From Kappaphycus alvarezii (lineage: Eukaryota > Rhodophyta > Florideophyceae > Gigartinales > Solieriaceae): a stretch of 64,000 nucleotides of DNA. The stretch is taken from NCBI GenBank assembly GCA_002205965.3, contig NADL03000592.1, forward strand, positions 186,001-250,000, in the 5' to 3' direction. Of this stretch, positions 1 to 13,186 are shown piece after piece. A program made the translations under genes and the position numbers. Position 1 is the first letter of the stretch. Each line of letters starts with the position of its first letter. A model generated the notes under the pieces. It made no database searches and was not told where the DNA came from. It saw only the letters and a program-made list of their open reading frames with translations.

Positions 1-450
1 CTACTACATCCACACCAACGCTACTCTCCATCTCTTTCCTACAATCTCTTCAAGTACCCCACTCATCCCTACTACTCCAACCTCCCCCTTACCATTATTC
101 ACCCTAGTCTGACACTCTCAACTCTCCCTTAAATCCTCCTTTCCCTATCCAAATCCCTCTCCCTCTACCCCAAATCTCCCTCCTCCTCCATTTATCCCAT
201 CTCAACCCAAACCAAACTACTTCCCCAACGCCGCCCCTTACCCACCCCTCCCTTCTTCTCCGTCACCTCCTCCTTCCTCCATCGATGGGATCTCACGCTC
301 ATCCGCGACCCCACCCCCAAAGCATCCCAAGACCTTCCAACCCCACACACTCCCTCCCCGGCCTCAACCCAATCCCGCTGGCATCATTTCCTCCTCTTAA
401 AGTTCCCCTACCCGAATCCTCCGACTAAACCGCATCAATTCCCTCCACGT
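1..450. other. C/T-rich strand-asymmetric stretch, no gene recognised
   Basis: The + strand is strongly pyrimidine-rich with very few G until about 440, after which composition becomes ordinary. Open frames exist but their translations are just Pro/Ser/Thr-rich, as expected from the composition. It could be the edge of a decayed retroelement, but no motif supports this. Confidence 0.35.
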
Positions 451-3400
451 ACTAATACTGACCAGAATTTCTCTCTTTCCTGCTGGCATATTGAAGACGG
501 CTTTCCCAGAAGAATGGCAGAAGTTCAGACGTAGGCAAAGCTAATGCGAAGGGTCTTCCAGATGAACTATACCAAGTTTCAATGCATGGGGAATCTGCAA
601 TCATATGGCTGGGATGGTGAATGGGGGGTATAGTTAGTAGTGCGGAGGGTATTTTATGGAGTAACGTTTGGAGGATCTGACAGAGACGTCTGTACGGGCG
701 ACATGGAGGAAGAGGCAATGACCAGTAAGGGTTATTTTCTATGGCCGAGACAGATAGAATTTGTGAGAGCTTTCATGGTAGGGAGGGTAAGCCTATTGTT
801 ATGAAAGCTCTCTTTCATGATGCATTTTTGTACATTTCGGAAGCATTATCTCTTGACCACAATATAGTGAAGGTTAAAATAGAATATATATATTGGATTA
901 GGAATTAGAGTGTCAAAAAACCGTACTCAAAACATCTGAGATAGGTATTACGTAGAGATGATTCATACATTTATTATGGCTGAATGCATTCACTTTCATA
1001 ATGAATGTATTCTAATTAATTTCATGTAATAGATGATAATTATTTTATAATTTTATCGTTAAAAGTTTGGTTAAGCATTTAAATGACCAGTAAGGAGAGC
1101 AACTTGAAGGTGGGTTTCAAACGTAAAATGGCACGTACAGTGCACCTCAGTGAATCTAACAACACAAACTTCGCCTGTAGCTTTCCTGAAAAGGTATATG
1201 TTTTATTCAGAACCCAAGGGGTTACTACAAGCCGAGTCTCCAACACGTTCCATCATCACCGCCTCTGTAACCCCGCTTATCCAAAAGAAAATTAGTTCAA
1301 TCCAGGTGAAAAATCACACCATGGGGTGATCTAGGTCTTGCAAACTCACATTCTGCACTTTCAGTCCTATGTCTGCACCTGCCCGCTTGTTCCAACTCAA
1401 CATTCTGACACTGAGTCGCCCAATAAATTCTTCTTCGACTTTCGGCAACTCCTTAAAACCACGCAGCTTGAATTGATCACTATAGATCAATCAAGGGCCT
1501 GAAGAAACCCAACATATGCGTTTATTCTGACGGAAAAATCTTTATTTGTGTATATGCGACACAAAATCTCTTCGCATGTAACGTTTATCGTGTCGGATTG
1601 AGGTATGGAAGTAGTACATGAAAAATGTTAAGGTTTAGAGAGACCTAAGTCTGGAGTTTTAGCGCGTTCATTGTGGACCAGATCTGGCAAAGTTCTATCA
1701 AATATTTTGTTCTAATAGATTAAAATTTGATTACCTTCAGAAATGCTGTATTAATTGAGCAAGAGGTCGATGTTACTTAAATTCGCAACCATGACTACAG
1801 GCGTCGCACTCCACTGACTTGTGCTAGATCACTGTAACTTATATTAATCGCCTTAGTCCCATCATCGCTATTTTTTTCTTGTTCCATTGTAAGGTGCGCA
1901 CTTTTAGCCCATGATGTGAACTTTATCTGGGTATATTCTGCATTTGCATTCCCAAATACTTTTATCCAGTTTAGTTTTCATTTCAGTTGGGCCTGGCCTC
2001 AGAAATACGACAGAAAAGCTGCGGTACTTTATATTTGACCAATTTGCTTCCTGTGGAACAATAAATTTCTTGTCAGGGCTAATTTGATTGTATAAGAACT
2101 AATCAGTCAGTTCTTGCAATACGATAATACGGGTGCTAAGGCCATCAAACAGCGCAAATAACCCTTAAGAGACCGCAAGAACAGAAGATTACGAAAATCG
2201 TGACCATAACATTTAGAGAAAGATGCAAAAGAACTCTGCGGCTATATAGAGCATGTTGAATGCCTTTCTTGGTATCCTTAAATACCCTTGTGTGCTTCTT
2301 CAGATAATTGCTTCCACTTTGCGAATGAATGTCATGTGAAACGAGTAGAATCATGCGAGGATTGTTGCCTAGGAGATCCGCGTATAACGCTCCATTCACG
2401 TCGTCAGCTTTCCTTATATGTTTCTAATTGTCCTTGGTGTGGTGGTCTGACTGAATATCTTGGGTATCAGCCTGATTTGTGCTCGCCCACTTCATTTTCA
2501 ATCATGTTTGCGAAATATTATGCCCATATCTCTGCCAACATTCCCTGAGGTACAGGAGCTCCTCGAATAATTTATTTTTGGTTTCTTCTCGTCATTTTGC
2601 CAGCAGTGAGTGGAAAAGGCTGAAAATATTCTAAACGCCGGAATGTGCCACTACTGAGCGATCTAGGTCTGTCATAACATGGAACCATTTCATTTTAACA
2701 TATCTTTCCGTTGGAATTCCCTCCATTCCTTTCATTTGAATCAAAGTTTCTTCGTTATGTCGTTGGGCTGCATCAATGTCAGCTAAAGTGACGATATTTC
2801 CCTGTATCCAGCAGGGATGACGAATCTTACACGTATTTCTAACTAATTCGCGACTTTTTTTGTAATGTTAGCCTTTCACTGTGTAACGTTCTGTGTCCGT
2901 TCCAGATTCTTCTGAACGGATAATAAATAATTTTTTTTCTTCTTCTGAACGGATTATAAATAATTTAGACTCTGATGTTGACGCTCCCAGTTCTGTATCA
3001 TCTGACAGTGCTTCATCAGAAGCAGAGAAAAATTTGCTAAACGCGTTAACTTAAGCATAGAGACAGATTTTATCACTTTCATTCGTCGTAAATCTGAATG
3101 GCGTTTTGCAATTAGGTCATTCTTCCAGATGATGATCTGCCACCCGGGAGTAAGGAAAATATTAGCGACTGAACAGCTATTGCGCTCTTCTGAAGGGCTG
3201 TATTGGGTCCTCCTTCCTTCAAATTTTCGTCTACAAACTGAAGTACAACGATGCGTGGAACTCTATAAAAAGTAAAATCATCGAATACTCATATAAGATG
3301 AGGTGTCCGGTCGGATAGCTTGTGCAGAAACTTGTTCAGTGGTTTTTGTTTTCAATTCTCCAATGTATGGGTATTAATACTATTTTTCTTCATTTCTCAA

Positions 3401-3614
3401 ATTTCTTTACGCATGATACATTCGATTGTACTTATTATTTTCCCCAGCAAATGAGCAATATTGGAAATTTTAGTTGAAATGGAAACCTCCAATCTGGAAA
3501 AGTACTGTTGATGTGATCTTTTGTCGTCATCAAGGAGGACATTTTCCGATCATGATAGTGCGTCAGAGTGATATTTTCACCAGTACGAGGTACCTCGTCT
3601 GAAGGAATAACAAT
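451..3614. other. Non-coding stretch, no recognisable gene
   Basis: Only short overlapping open frames (under 100 codons) occur and none shows a domain or motif I recognise. Much of it is AT-rich. A 20-odd base stretch with TTCTGAACGGAT/TAATAAATAAT is repeated nearly identically around 2911-2966. I see nothing else to annotate. Confidence 0.5.
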
Positions 3615-3914
3615 TCAGATGCCTCCTCCACTCAGGTCGATTGTTTCGTCTTCCCGTCCTATCTCAAAAAGTAATTCTGTGTTGATCTCCTTATGATATG
3701 CCACCACTTTCCGTAGAACTGAACGTCTAGTTCCGCCTCCATCTATCTCATCCCTTATCTCCTCCCCAAAGCTCATGCCGCAATCATCCCCAATGTCGTC
3801 AGAGGAATCAAGTTGAACCTCTTCCAACTTAGTGTCAACGCAGTTGCCATCTCTCCCTTTCTCAAGCCAATTGTTCTCAGGACTCATTCTCTTTCGAAAC
3901 AATAGAAGTACCAT
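3615..3914 (-). CDS. Possible small acidic protein (99 aa), unknown
   Basis: This frame opens with an ATG (3912-3914) and runs 99 codons. The product is acidic in its middle, with a cluster of Asp/Glu around residues 29-58, and ends in a short Gly-rich tail. No signal peptide, membrane segment or known motif is visible. Its composition looks more protein-like than neighbouring chance frames, but there is no family match I can name. It could be a chance frame or an exon fragment. Confidence 0.2.
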   Translation of the reverse strand: MVLLLFRKRMSPENNWLEKGRDGNCVDTKLEEVQLDSSDDIGDDCGMSFGEEIRDEIDGGGTRRSVLRKVVAYHKEINTELLFEIGREDETIDLSGGGI

Positions 3915-6900
3915 GGTCCAAGCATGATTGGCAGTAACTATGGTGTAAAGTTGAAATGGTCAAGATCAACAGGCTACGGTGCGGAGTAGCTGATGACGGG
4001 TTTTTACTCACTTCATAAATGCTATATGCAGCGGTTCTGTAGGATGGATACGAAGAGCAGATTCATAACGTTTTTTCTAAAAGGCAGATCCCTGTGAGTA
4101 GAAGAGTATGAGAAGTATATCAACAACAACTCACTCCTCGGATGGGGAGTTTTTCGTCCGATTGAAAATCTAGCTGATTAAGACGAAGTAACTCTGAAAT
4201 CGAATCCAAAATGGCGTGCAGATAAGGTAGAGGTGTAGGCCCGAGATCAAAAAGCGAAAAAATTCGGAACCAGCTTCCGAGGTATTAACTCAGCTATGCT
4301 AACACTAGACGTAAGCTACTCTGAGATATTAGCAGTGATGAGTCACCTTGCAAGAAGAGTTGATGTGAACACTCAAATGATTATTTCGAGGTTACTGGAG
4401 ATCATATCTGTGAGTGAAAAGAAAAACAGGCTGACTCAAAAGCTTTTGCTGCAGATGCAACGCGTTCTACGGACTCCTTCGCGCATAAAATTTACAAATA
4501 GCGAATTTGTGTATCAAAGTGATCAAAAATACCTGCTAAGGAATGTTCCACAAATTTTACGCGTCTCTGTGTACTGCCTGCTGAACTGGTTTGAGGCGGT
4601 TGCAAAATAAATGTACGTAAATGAGCGTGATGCCTGTGGGATCCACGTAGCATGATTTCCATTCTACCAATACACACAAAATACTCCCGACGATTGTGTT
4701 GATTTGCAAACCTTTTTACAGGTAGTAGACCACATCTGGAATTACCTTGACCTACATTATGTTTCAGTCAGATGCAATATGCTGTACAAAAGTTGAAGGA
4801 GTCATACGGACAGTTTTGCGTACTCTAATAGCTTACTTTTTTGACGCTAACGACGACAGCCAGGCAGCATCAGTTTTGGAAGGAGCAATTTGTAGGGTTA
4901 CAATGAAAGATGCTCCGCAAATTCCGAATATCAACTGCTTTGAATGGCCAGTGCTTAGAAGGAGAAGCAGGAAGTGGCTTCAAGGTGACCATAGATTCAC
5001 CTCAAAGTTGCCATTTAAAAAGTTCTGACTGGGTACCCATCTTATTCTCAACGTTAATGGGAATGATTATTGTAGTATGCAACAGTTTGGCTTCCAATGG
5101 AAGCTATCTAATGAACCAAGCAGTATGATGTGGCAATATGGCGCATGAAAACCAGTGATGATAGCTGAAAACTTGGAGCTTTCATTGCCAAGTGTGATCA
5201 TTTCATGAGATATTCTTTTTGCGTAATACTTGAACATGACGACTGAGAAACTAATTTTCATCTGTATTCAATAGGTATGCAGCAAAAATACTCACTTATT
5301 ATAATATTGCACTGTAAAATCTTCGGCTCAAGTCGGATGACTTCTGCTGTAGTTTAATTTCGTCAAATATAAGAATTTTAATTTTGTTTCTTACGGTCTG
5401 AAGTACTGAACATACATTACTAGCTTTGCAGTCCTTCAGAGTGCCGTCTTTCACTGAAAATGACAATCGATTTTGTCTAAAATAAATCAAATGGTCATAT
5501 TTTTAATGGTTTAATCTATCAAGAATAATATAATAATTTATTTTAAATAATGATTATAAATTTCAATTAAAATAGCTTCGGTAAATGAAGTCTGCGCTTG
5601 TAGTGTGAGAAGAATAATAGTTGGTGTTTGGTTTATGAGCAGCTCCTCCTCTATAACTAGGGCAAGTTGAAATATTTCGAGGGGGACATCGAAACGAGAC
5701 TGAGAAAGCTAGTCAACATTCATTTGCTTCGATTTAAAATAGGAGAATAAAGCATCTTGCGGCAGTTTCTCTGATTTCCACAAGTATCCAGATTGGCCGA
5801 TGATTAACTTCCTGTCCTGTTTTCTGAGGAATTTGATATCATGCTAAATCAAAGTTAGTAAAAATATCTTCCTTCAATTCGAATTTCTGTAAATTCCTAC
5901 AAAAGTAGTAATCCCCACATCAAAGGAGTTCATCAATGTAGCAGCCACTTAATACTTTCAACGTTTCATCCGAAAATAGGTAATAGTGGGCTGGATCGAT
6001 GATAGCGGGCTTTATCTGGAGATTTTATCGATGATGCCTGCCGATTTTTACATGACAGATTTCTCATGCTTCTCACATTATCTATAAAGGGAAAAGTAGC
6101 TGCAATAATTGTTTAGGGTCCAAATAAAACTCTGGGCCTGTTCTTTGATATAAATGTCCCTTGAGAAAGGCCTCTCAATTTAGATATACGCTTGCGTAAT
6201 GGCGGCGATCCAGAACTTGAATCCGAAGACTGGAGCAAGATCCATTAAAAGTCTGACGGTTAATAGTTAAAATTCTGCGGAAACATGACTCATTCCTGAC
6301 CTGAAATATTTTCTATGTCTGCAGATAAAAAAGGGACCCATATACTTGGTCTCTTTGTCCGAAATAGACTTCATAGAAAGAATGAAGCAGCAAAACATCA
6401 GCCAGATAGTACTTTTGCGTCCTTTGCAACTTCCTCCATGGCCTATGGCGCTAAACGTTCCTCTTTGCAGGATTCCCTCTATTTCTCCTCATATTGCCTT
6501 GTCCATTTCCAGAAACTGTGTGCGGAGGTCTTTGTAGTGCAATTGACACTCGCACTGTACTGCCATCGGCAGAGCTGATTTTGGAGATCTTTTTTTGATC
6601 TGGTTCACTGCTGACTAGCAGGCACTTTACTGTACAGTAAGGGCAATTTTCGCTTGTCGCCCACTTTTCCTCCTGGTACTGTATACTCACCCGATGGGGC
6701 TTGGGGGCTTGCAATCTGGACCACTCGGCCCCCAGATTGGACCTGATATTTTTGCAGGTGCAATGCACCTATTGGGCCAGGTGTCGGACTTACTTATCTC
6801 TAACTTGGATCTCCCTAACTTGGCTGACCCTATCTTTACTCACCCCGCCGTCATAGATAACCCAAATCTAGTTACCTATTATTTATACCTACCTGGCCAC

Positions 6901-9900
6901 TAGGGCCACGGAGGAAACAGCCACCCCGGTTTTGGCTCTGAGCCTTACTGCCAACTTCCGCCTTTGCAGAAACCTTGACAACGGCAACTTTGGCTATAGC
7001 CACGTTTATCCGCCCGGGTCCTCTTTCTATTTCCCCCCTCTCTATCCAATATTACAATATCCCTTTGTTGTTTGTTTGTGATATTTCCTCACGCTTGGCG
7101 CCCCTGACTCCGGCGTCTATATACAAATAGGAACTTCAAGGTTGTCGTTGGTGACAATATCCTTATCTCCAAAGGAGATAATCAGCACTGCTGACCCACT
7201 ACTGCCTCTTGTTTGACCAATGTTACTGTTACACCCTTGGTGTCTACGGTTCTTTGGAATCGATCCATACCAAGTTTCTAGCATTCTGCGGACCAAGGTC
7301 CGGCCTTACAACCCGGAGGACAAGTTTACCGACCAGCCATCCAAGGAATTACCCCCGCTCTTCCAACCCCATTTCTCCTCGCCATCGGCTATCTGTGCTA
7401 CTGTACCGCAGGGTGATTAAAGAGAAAGGTGGACAGCAAACACCCTGTGGGTCGTGGTGTGTGTGTGTTGGGTTTCTCATTGTCTGACGGTGTTACGTTC
7501 TCAGACGAGAAGAACTGCGCACCGCTCAATTCACTACAGTCGTATGATTCAATTACTTCAGTCGAGAAAATTATATCTTCTTCTGGAGGCGCAAAGCTAT
7601 GTATGTCTCTCCTTAAGTCACAAAGAAAGGAATGGGAGGTTTCGATCGATGGTAAGTACAGTTTGACATGGACTACGTTGAATGGTTTTAGCACATCATT
7701 TGCGGTAGTCTAAACGAAGAAACGCTTCCTACCGTGGTTAATTGAGGCACCAAGGTATTTTCTTATCCATTCTCCCAGCCTTTTACCCAAAGGTTTCTCA
7801 CGGTAGACGATGACTTTGTCCCTCTGTTAATACGGTAAATCAGAAGCCGGGGTGTGGCATGATAGAAGGCACCTTTCAGTTTCAAGCCTTCCATATGCTT
7901 CTCCGTTTACTCTCGAGCAATGGAAGCCACATAAGCGCGCTCTCATATTTTGGCTCTAGAGGATAGTATTTCGGATGGTGTCGAGAGCTGCGGCTACTCC
8001 CCAAAGACAAGGGTGGAGGTAACAGAACCATATGGACCTAGTTTGTCGTTCATTGCTTTCATTGGGAGAGCCAAATAAATTTCTTTGGTCGCGTCCGGTT
8101 GCGAGATCATTATTTTGCGTAACATCCATGGAAGAGGAGCTTAGTGGTGGTCAATGACTCCAAGGTAGTAGTTGGCTTCCATTCCATTTTTTTTGACTTC
8201 CACGTTTATGATGTGGGCCAGATAGATGGAAATAGGATCAAATTGAGATCTTTGGGCTGTAAGTATGCAATAAGGTAGGCCAGTAAAAACTGGCCCGAAA
8301 TTCCAGAAGAACGATCCATATTGGTTCAATTGAGACTATTTGGAGAAATTTGTCTGCATTGTGTCGCCTAAAAATCGAAAATTGCGTCAAACAATCGGAA
8401 ACGAAAGTAGGAGGGCAATATTATGCGGTAATTTATTCCCAATGCGCTGAATATGCGATTGAATTCCTTGCTACCTGCACCGAACTTTGCGGGGCCGATA
8501 TCAAACGGGAAACCTAGACCACTTTCAGTGGTTCCATGCCTATGAAAGTCAACTTGGCTCACATTAGACATATTGAGGTCGATTAACTTTTCGCATGACG
8601 AAGTCTTTTCTCAGCAACTAAACCGCGTTTTCAGTTCTTTCCGTCTCCAATTTAAAAGAATTATGGCGCTTTGTGCTCGATGAGCTTGACAAGTCGTTAA
8701 CTGTAGTACTAATGTGGGTCAAAAATATGTTCTGATCCTTAGTATCGACTGTACTCAATTTTTCATCGGATTATTGTAGGAGAATTTTTTCGTCGGAAAC
8801 TTTAAAACTGTTAGGATCCCCGATTTAGGAGGCCATACCTAGACAAGTTCCTTGTTTACGGTGAGAAAGGTTTTCTTGAGGTTTTGTTAAGTTATTCTTC
8901 ACGATATTCGAGCTAATTAAGCTCTTCATCTATGAAAAGAGCAAGCAAATGTACAGAATACATTACACTGTGGCGGAACTTGCTAGCGAAAGCTACGATA
9001 GCTTTCAGGTCACATATATTGCTTCGGTGCCAGTTCGGGAATTCACACTTGTAACATTCCGGTCCATGCCAGAGTGTGGAACGATATTCTTGCATACGCG
9101 ATTTGTGACCATGACCATCACAACTATGGAACTTCTCCTCTCGTACAGCTGTCGAGGGTTGAGGCCATAGCGCATGTGATTTATCTTGAAGTCTTCCTCT
9201 CTAATAAAGCCAGTTTGCAAGGGGCCTCAGTGCCTATCTTTCTCTTGAATAATTAAATACAGTTGGATTTTGAGTTGGATAAACTCGTGCAAGGCCGTGA
9301 CAAGGCCATTGAAGTATAGCTCCATCGTAACTACGCTTTTGATGAGAGCACCCTTCCAAGGTATGAACTCTGTTGCCTTCAATTCTTTTGCAATAAATTC
9401 TATATTATGGGCATAGTTGCGCATAGCCGTGATTAATTGATAGTTAGTTTATCTTGTCGACCAGCTGGAGAGTCCGGTGAAAACATGAATGATGATTTTG
9501 ATGTCCATTTATGACCATTAGAAGAGTGTTTTCCGGGTTCCATTCACGACCAGCTTTCTCGCATCGCTGCCGTACTCTTTGAGCATGATAATAGCCTCTG
9601 TTTCTTAGATAATACCTGGAGATCAATTGTTTAAAAAGAGAAGACGAGATGGGCACTCAGAGAAGAGCAAGAGATCGTTAGCCTTCTGAACAAAAATTAA
9701 ATGTTGTTGCGTTGTTCCAATTTTTCGTAAACATTCAACTTTTCGGTGATGTATTGAAATATTTCTCCGGTAAATTTGTTTTTTTCGAAGAAAATTAAGA
9801 TGAGCTTTTCCGTTCAGAGCTCGCTTCCGGAATCTCTATTTTCGACGGTAAAACGAGAGGCAGCGAAAACGAAGTTTACAGCGGGTTTACTCTTAGCTGG

Positions 9901-10630
9901 AACACCCGAAACTTCTAGAGCAAAGGTGTTCGTGGTTGTGATCTGTCAACTTGGGGTAGAAAGTGCACCTGATCGAATGACCCGGGGATTTCAGCAGACC
10001 ATGGAGACTTCATGTTGTGGGTATTTTTTAATCGATTGACAACTTAATGGGAGAAACAGTGATCGTAATCCAGGGGGTGGGAAAGTCATGTGTACATGAA
10101 CATGCACTCGCAGTTCATGTCATCCGGATAAATGACACTTTCTACAATGAATTCCTCGGGAAACATGTCTAAATAAATCAGCTTTGCGAATTCAAATATG
10201 GTTCTGAGCGCAACATGAATTCTAGATACCGTAGAACATCTTGAGGATCGAATATTGCGAACGTGGAGGCGTCAGAGTCTTATGCGTCATTACAAAATCT
10301 AAAATAGTCCGGGCTAGCGCCGCCAGCGGCTGAGGTTGCCTTTGCAGGACTGTATCGACTTGCGGGTGAGAGGAGATACCAATGGCATAAAGTTCACCCC
10401 TGTGTTATGAGTAGTACTGTATTGGACCTGCTTGGCGTACATGTACAGGGGCCACCCACCAGATGGCGACGGTTTGGCGAGGCTTTGAGCCGCTGGAGTT
10501 ACCAGGTTTCTTGGAAATAAGAAGAATCTTCTTATTCTTTGAATGGTAGTGGTCGCACAACCGTACAACCGCATGCAGTATGGATTACGATTCGTACACA
10601 TCAGACTCTCGCCGTGAGACGGTATGCTAT
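3915..10630. other. Long stretch without a recognisable gene
   Basis: Open frames of 60-105 codons occur (for example 4296-4610 +, 6694-6903 +, 7429-7713 +, 9444-9656 -), but none carries a recognisable motif and most overlap in several frames. A perfect 14-bp palindrome TTACTGTACAGTAA lies at 6627-6640, a member of the dispersed TACTGTACAGTA motif family. The 5000-6300 part is AT-rich. Some of this may be very old transposon sequence beyond recognition by eye. Confidence 0.45.
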
Positions 10631-10830
10631 CTAGGAGAGCAGCGGCCCACTGGAGCAGATAGCAAAACTCATCTGTTGCGACAGTTGGGCCATAAAGACG
10701 GAGTATCGACGGCCACAGCTGAACGAAATCCGTTTAGAATAGTCGTCGAGGATACGTCGAGAACGAGCAGAAAGCGCGCCAAGAGTGTCAAATGTGAGAG
10801 GAACAAAGGGGTGAGGCGACTTTTTAATGT
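10631..10830 (-). pseudogene. 3' end fragment of a non-LTR retrotransposon ORF
   Basis: The minus-strand frame reads FVPLTFDTLG, then a Ser/Arg-rich segment with ILDDY, then QLSQQMSFAI before the stop. The same spacing and residues (FVPLAFDSLG, VIDEYAA, YQQLSHAIWS) occur at the C-terminus of the endonuclease-bearing ORF at 46608-47840. It is therefore a severely 5'-truncated copy retaining only the last ~65 codons. No RT or endonuclease residues remain. Severe 5' truncation is typical of target-primed reverse transcription. Identification rests on within-window similarity. Confidence 0.6.
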
Positions 10831-11194
10831 CAAAGTGTGAAGTGGAACAAAGTGCCAATGGACGTGAAGGGTTCACCAGGAGTTGATAGCCCTGTCGAGT
10901 CCAGCCGTGGAAGAAAAGGGTCACGGCGTACTCTCTTACTTGGCTATGGGTGGCTTAAGTAAGTTCCTGCCATGGACAGTCTTTGAAGGTTAATGACTCA
11001 ATGACAGACAGTCTTTGACTGTACATTTTTGACTTTACATTTGCTTCTAAAATTCTGCTCTGATAAGGAAGAGGCAATCCTGTCTTTAGGTGCGATGTTG
11101 CCACTCTGATTACTACAGGGGGAAATTTGGGGTGTTTTTAATGCATGAAAAATATGGTCAGCTGTTCCCTGAGGGATGTCGTGATGGTAAAGGC

Positions 11195-12780
11195 TTACAG
11201 TGTAAAGAAATGGAAGGAAGACGTCAAAACGCTTGAGAAAACTGACGGGAGGCCGGCCAACAGGCACGCTGCATTGGACATTACTGCTGCTGCGGCATGA
11301 CGCTGTGTTAAGATTTCTTTGACCTTTGCGTAGGTCTCCCTTGCCCTCGTAGCGACGTTGCGTGCGACGTCGGTTAGCAACGCGTGGGCGTCCGGGTGCC
11401 ATCCCCGAGGGTAGAGATAGGGACGGGCACTAGCCTACTTCCGGCGGAAGACGCGATAAAGGACTCGTATCTTCTGTGTTTCGCCGTTCTTGCCGCGTTA
11501 AGCGAGGTGAGTGGGTTGAATGTCCTCATTCTCCTGTTCGAGGGCGCTAGGGGTTGACGAAGGTGACATCGAAGAAGTCTGTTCTGCCAGTTCGTCCCAT
11601 TGCGCGAATATCGGGTCTTGTGCGGTGGACCCCTTCTCGCGGCTCGATGACTGGATGTCGCGCGGCTTTCATGAGATCGCTTGCCAATAAACGAACCTGA
11701 CAGTCGTGTCTTCGCGTCCTTTCGCCCCCGTGTAAGCAGTGCAACAGATGGTCGCCGAAACAGTCGAGAGTTTCGGGGCAGTTCCGCTTGGGGCATGGTG
11801 TTTCCGGAGGAAAGAGCGGGACTTGGCAATAGTATTGGAACCATATTGAGAATTCTCTTGGTTCAATGCTAGTCTTAAGGCCCGGAGATGGGGTGCAGTA
11901 CACCCAATCTTTCGCGCCGGGAGCCCCATGGAGGCACGGAAGGCCTGCCGTCTATTGTCGCCCACATCGATCTCCTCTTGCACCCGCTCGTGGATGGCGT
12001 CCGATAGTGTCTTCTGTGATGGTGTTTTGTTTGAGCAGAGGGCACTAAAGGGGATAATCCTGGACTGGGAGCAAGAGAAGGACCAAATCTGGTGCGCCTC
12101 GACGATGTCTCGGTACGTTGAGAGATCCGTAATTGCCGCTGGGAGGAGGGCTGCACACAGCCTGTTGGACGCTGCGCTGGAGGCGAGGAAGGCTGCAGCT
12201 GCAATTGACTTCGCCGAAGTGAGTCCAATTCCCAGTGATGGCTTCTTGGCGGTGATCGGTTTCATGGGCAACTGCAGTTCTCGAAATATGTCGGGGTCGA
12301 GGACGCCCCCAGCTAGTGTGCGCACACAGTTCTCCATCATTGCATCGAATATTGCAGCGCCTTCCGCAGTGCAAGCTGGTGGCACCACCCGAAACAGGTA
12401 TCCGAGCTTACAGACCCCGAAACAGTTGCGCAGGAGCTGGAACGCGATATGCGTGTTCCCCAAGGCGATGATAGTGTCGAGGAACGGCTTCAGGGACTTC
12501 ACATGGCCTGTGAAGTGCTGCTGGGTAAACCCGTTGGTGCCAACCGGAGCGTTCAGGACAACTGTGTCCTCGCTGTACTCCTGTGTGAGTTCTCTTGGAT
12601 AGAGGCGTTGCACTGACTCCAGTGGTGGAGTTGGCCACCAGATTCTACATTTCGGCACTGCTAGGTGCAGACCCCGAGCTGTGGCCTCTGGCGATGACAA
12701 GATGTCCAGTGCCTTGCGGAGGTGGTCGTGTTTTGCGATGATGTACCCATCATCATGGTACCAGAGTTGAAACAGCAGAT
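11195..12780 (-). pseudogene. Truncated non-LTR retrotransposon: RT end, zinc knuckle and restriction-like endonuclease
   Basis: Reading on the minus strand from about 12780, the sequence opens at the RT active-site box WYHDDG. It continues in one frame to ~11870 through the RT thumb/connector (GNTHIAFQLLRNCFGV, PPACTAEGAAIFDAMM). A frame change then leads into a Cys/His cluster (TPCPKRNC..DCFGDHLLHC), RTRRHD, and the endonuclease core RTRPDIRAMG..FFDVTFVNP (frame 11547-11903). A further frame change leads to a C-terminal helix-rich tail (GWHPDAHALL, QRHAAAAVMSNAACLLAGLP; to 11195). CCHC plus RPD-x(n)-DVT is the signature of the restriction-like endonuclease of R2/CRE/NeSL-type elements. Everything upstream of the active-site box is missing, as in a 5'-truncated insertion, and frames are broken at least twice. 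It belongs to the same broad family as the copies at 46608-47840 and 47959-51762. Confidence 0.82.
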
Positions 12781-13186
12781 TACTACAGTACTATACTTCG
12801 CCGAACACAACTGACTCAACTGAAACCGGTTTCAAATTGAACCAAGCTATCTTGCCAAAACAGCATCCCAAGAAAAGCTATCTGACCCCAGAGCATGCAT
12901 TATGTAGTGGTTACAGAAGATTGAAGTTTCTTGCTATCTCGGATGAAGCAGAGTGGGTTGGGTAAGAGCTGTACGAGACAAGGGTTAGGACGTCTTTACC
13001 GAGCAGCTGATGTTTGCGTAAGATTGAAATTGTGGTCACTACGGGAGTAACTTCTGCTAGTAAGGGTGCCAGTACATGAGAATTCAGATATAGTAGGTAC
13101 TTATTTGACTAATGAACCTGCAGTCGGACCGTCAGCTGTTTCAAGGAGACAACACCGGTTGAGTCAGTTTACTATCAGCAACCTTA
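12781..13186. other. Spacer, no gene seen
   Basis: About 400 bases lie between the truncated retroelement and the stop codon of the Chorein-N gene. I see no coding motif. The portion next to 13187 is probably the 3' flank of the Chorein-N gene. Confidence 0.4.

Noticed and set aside
11928..12602. 224-codon plus-strand frame
   Set aside because: It is a shadow of the minus-strand non-LTR RT/connector, whose motifs match two other copies in the window.
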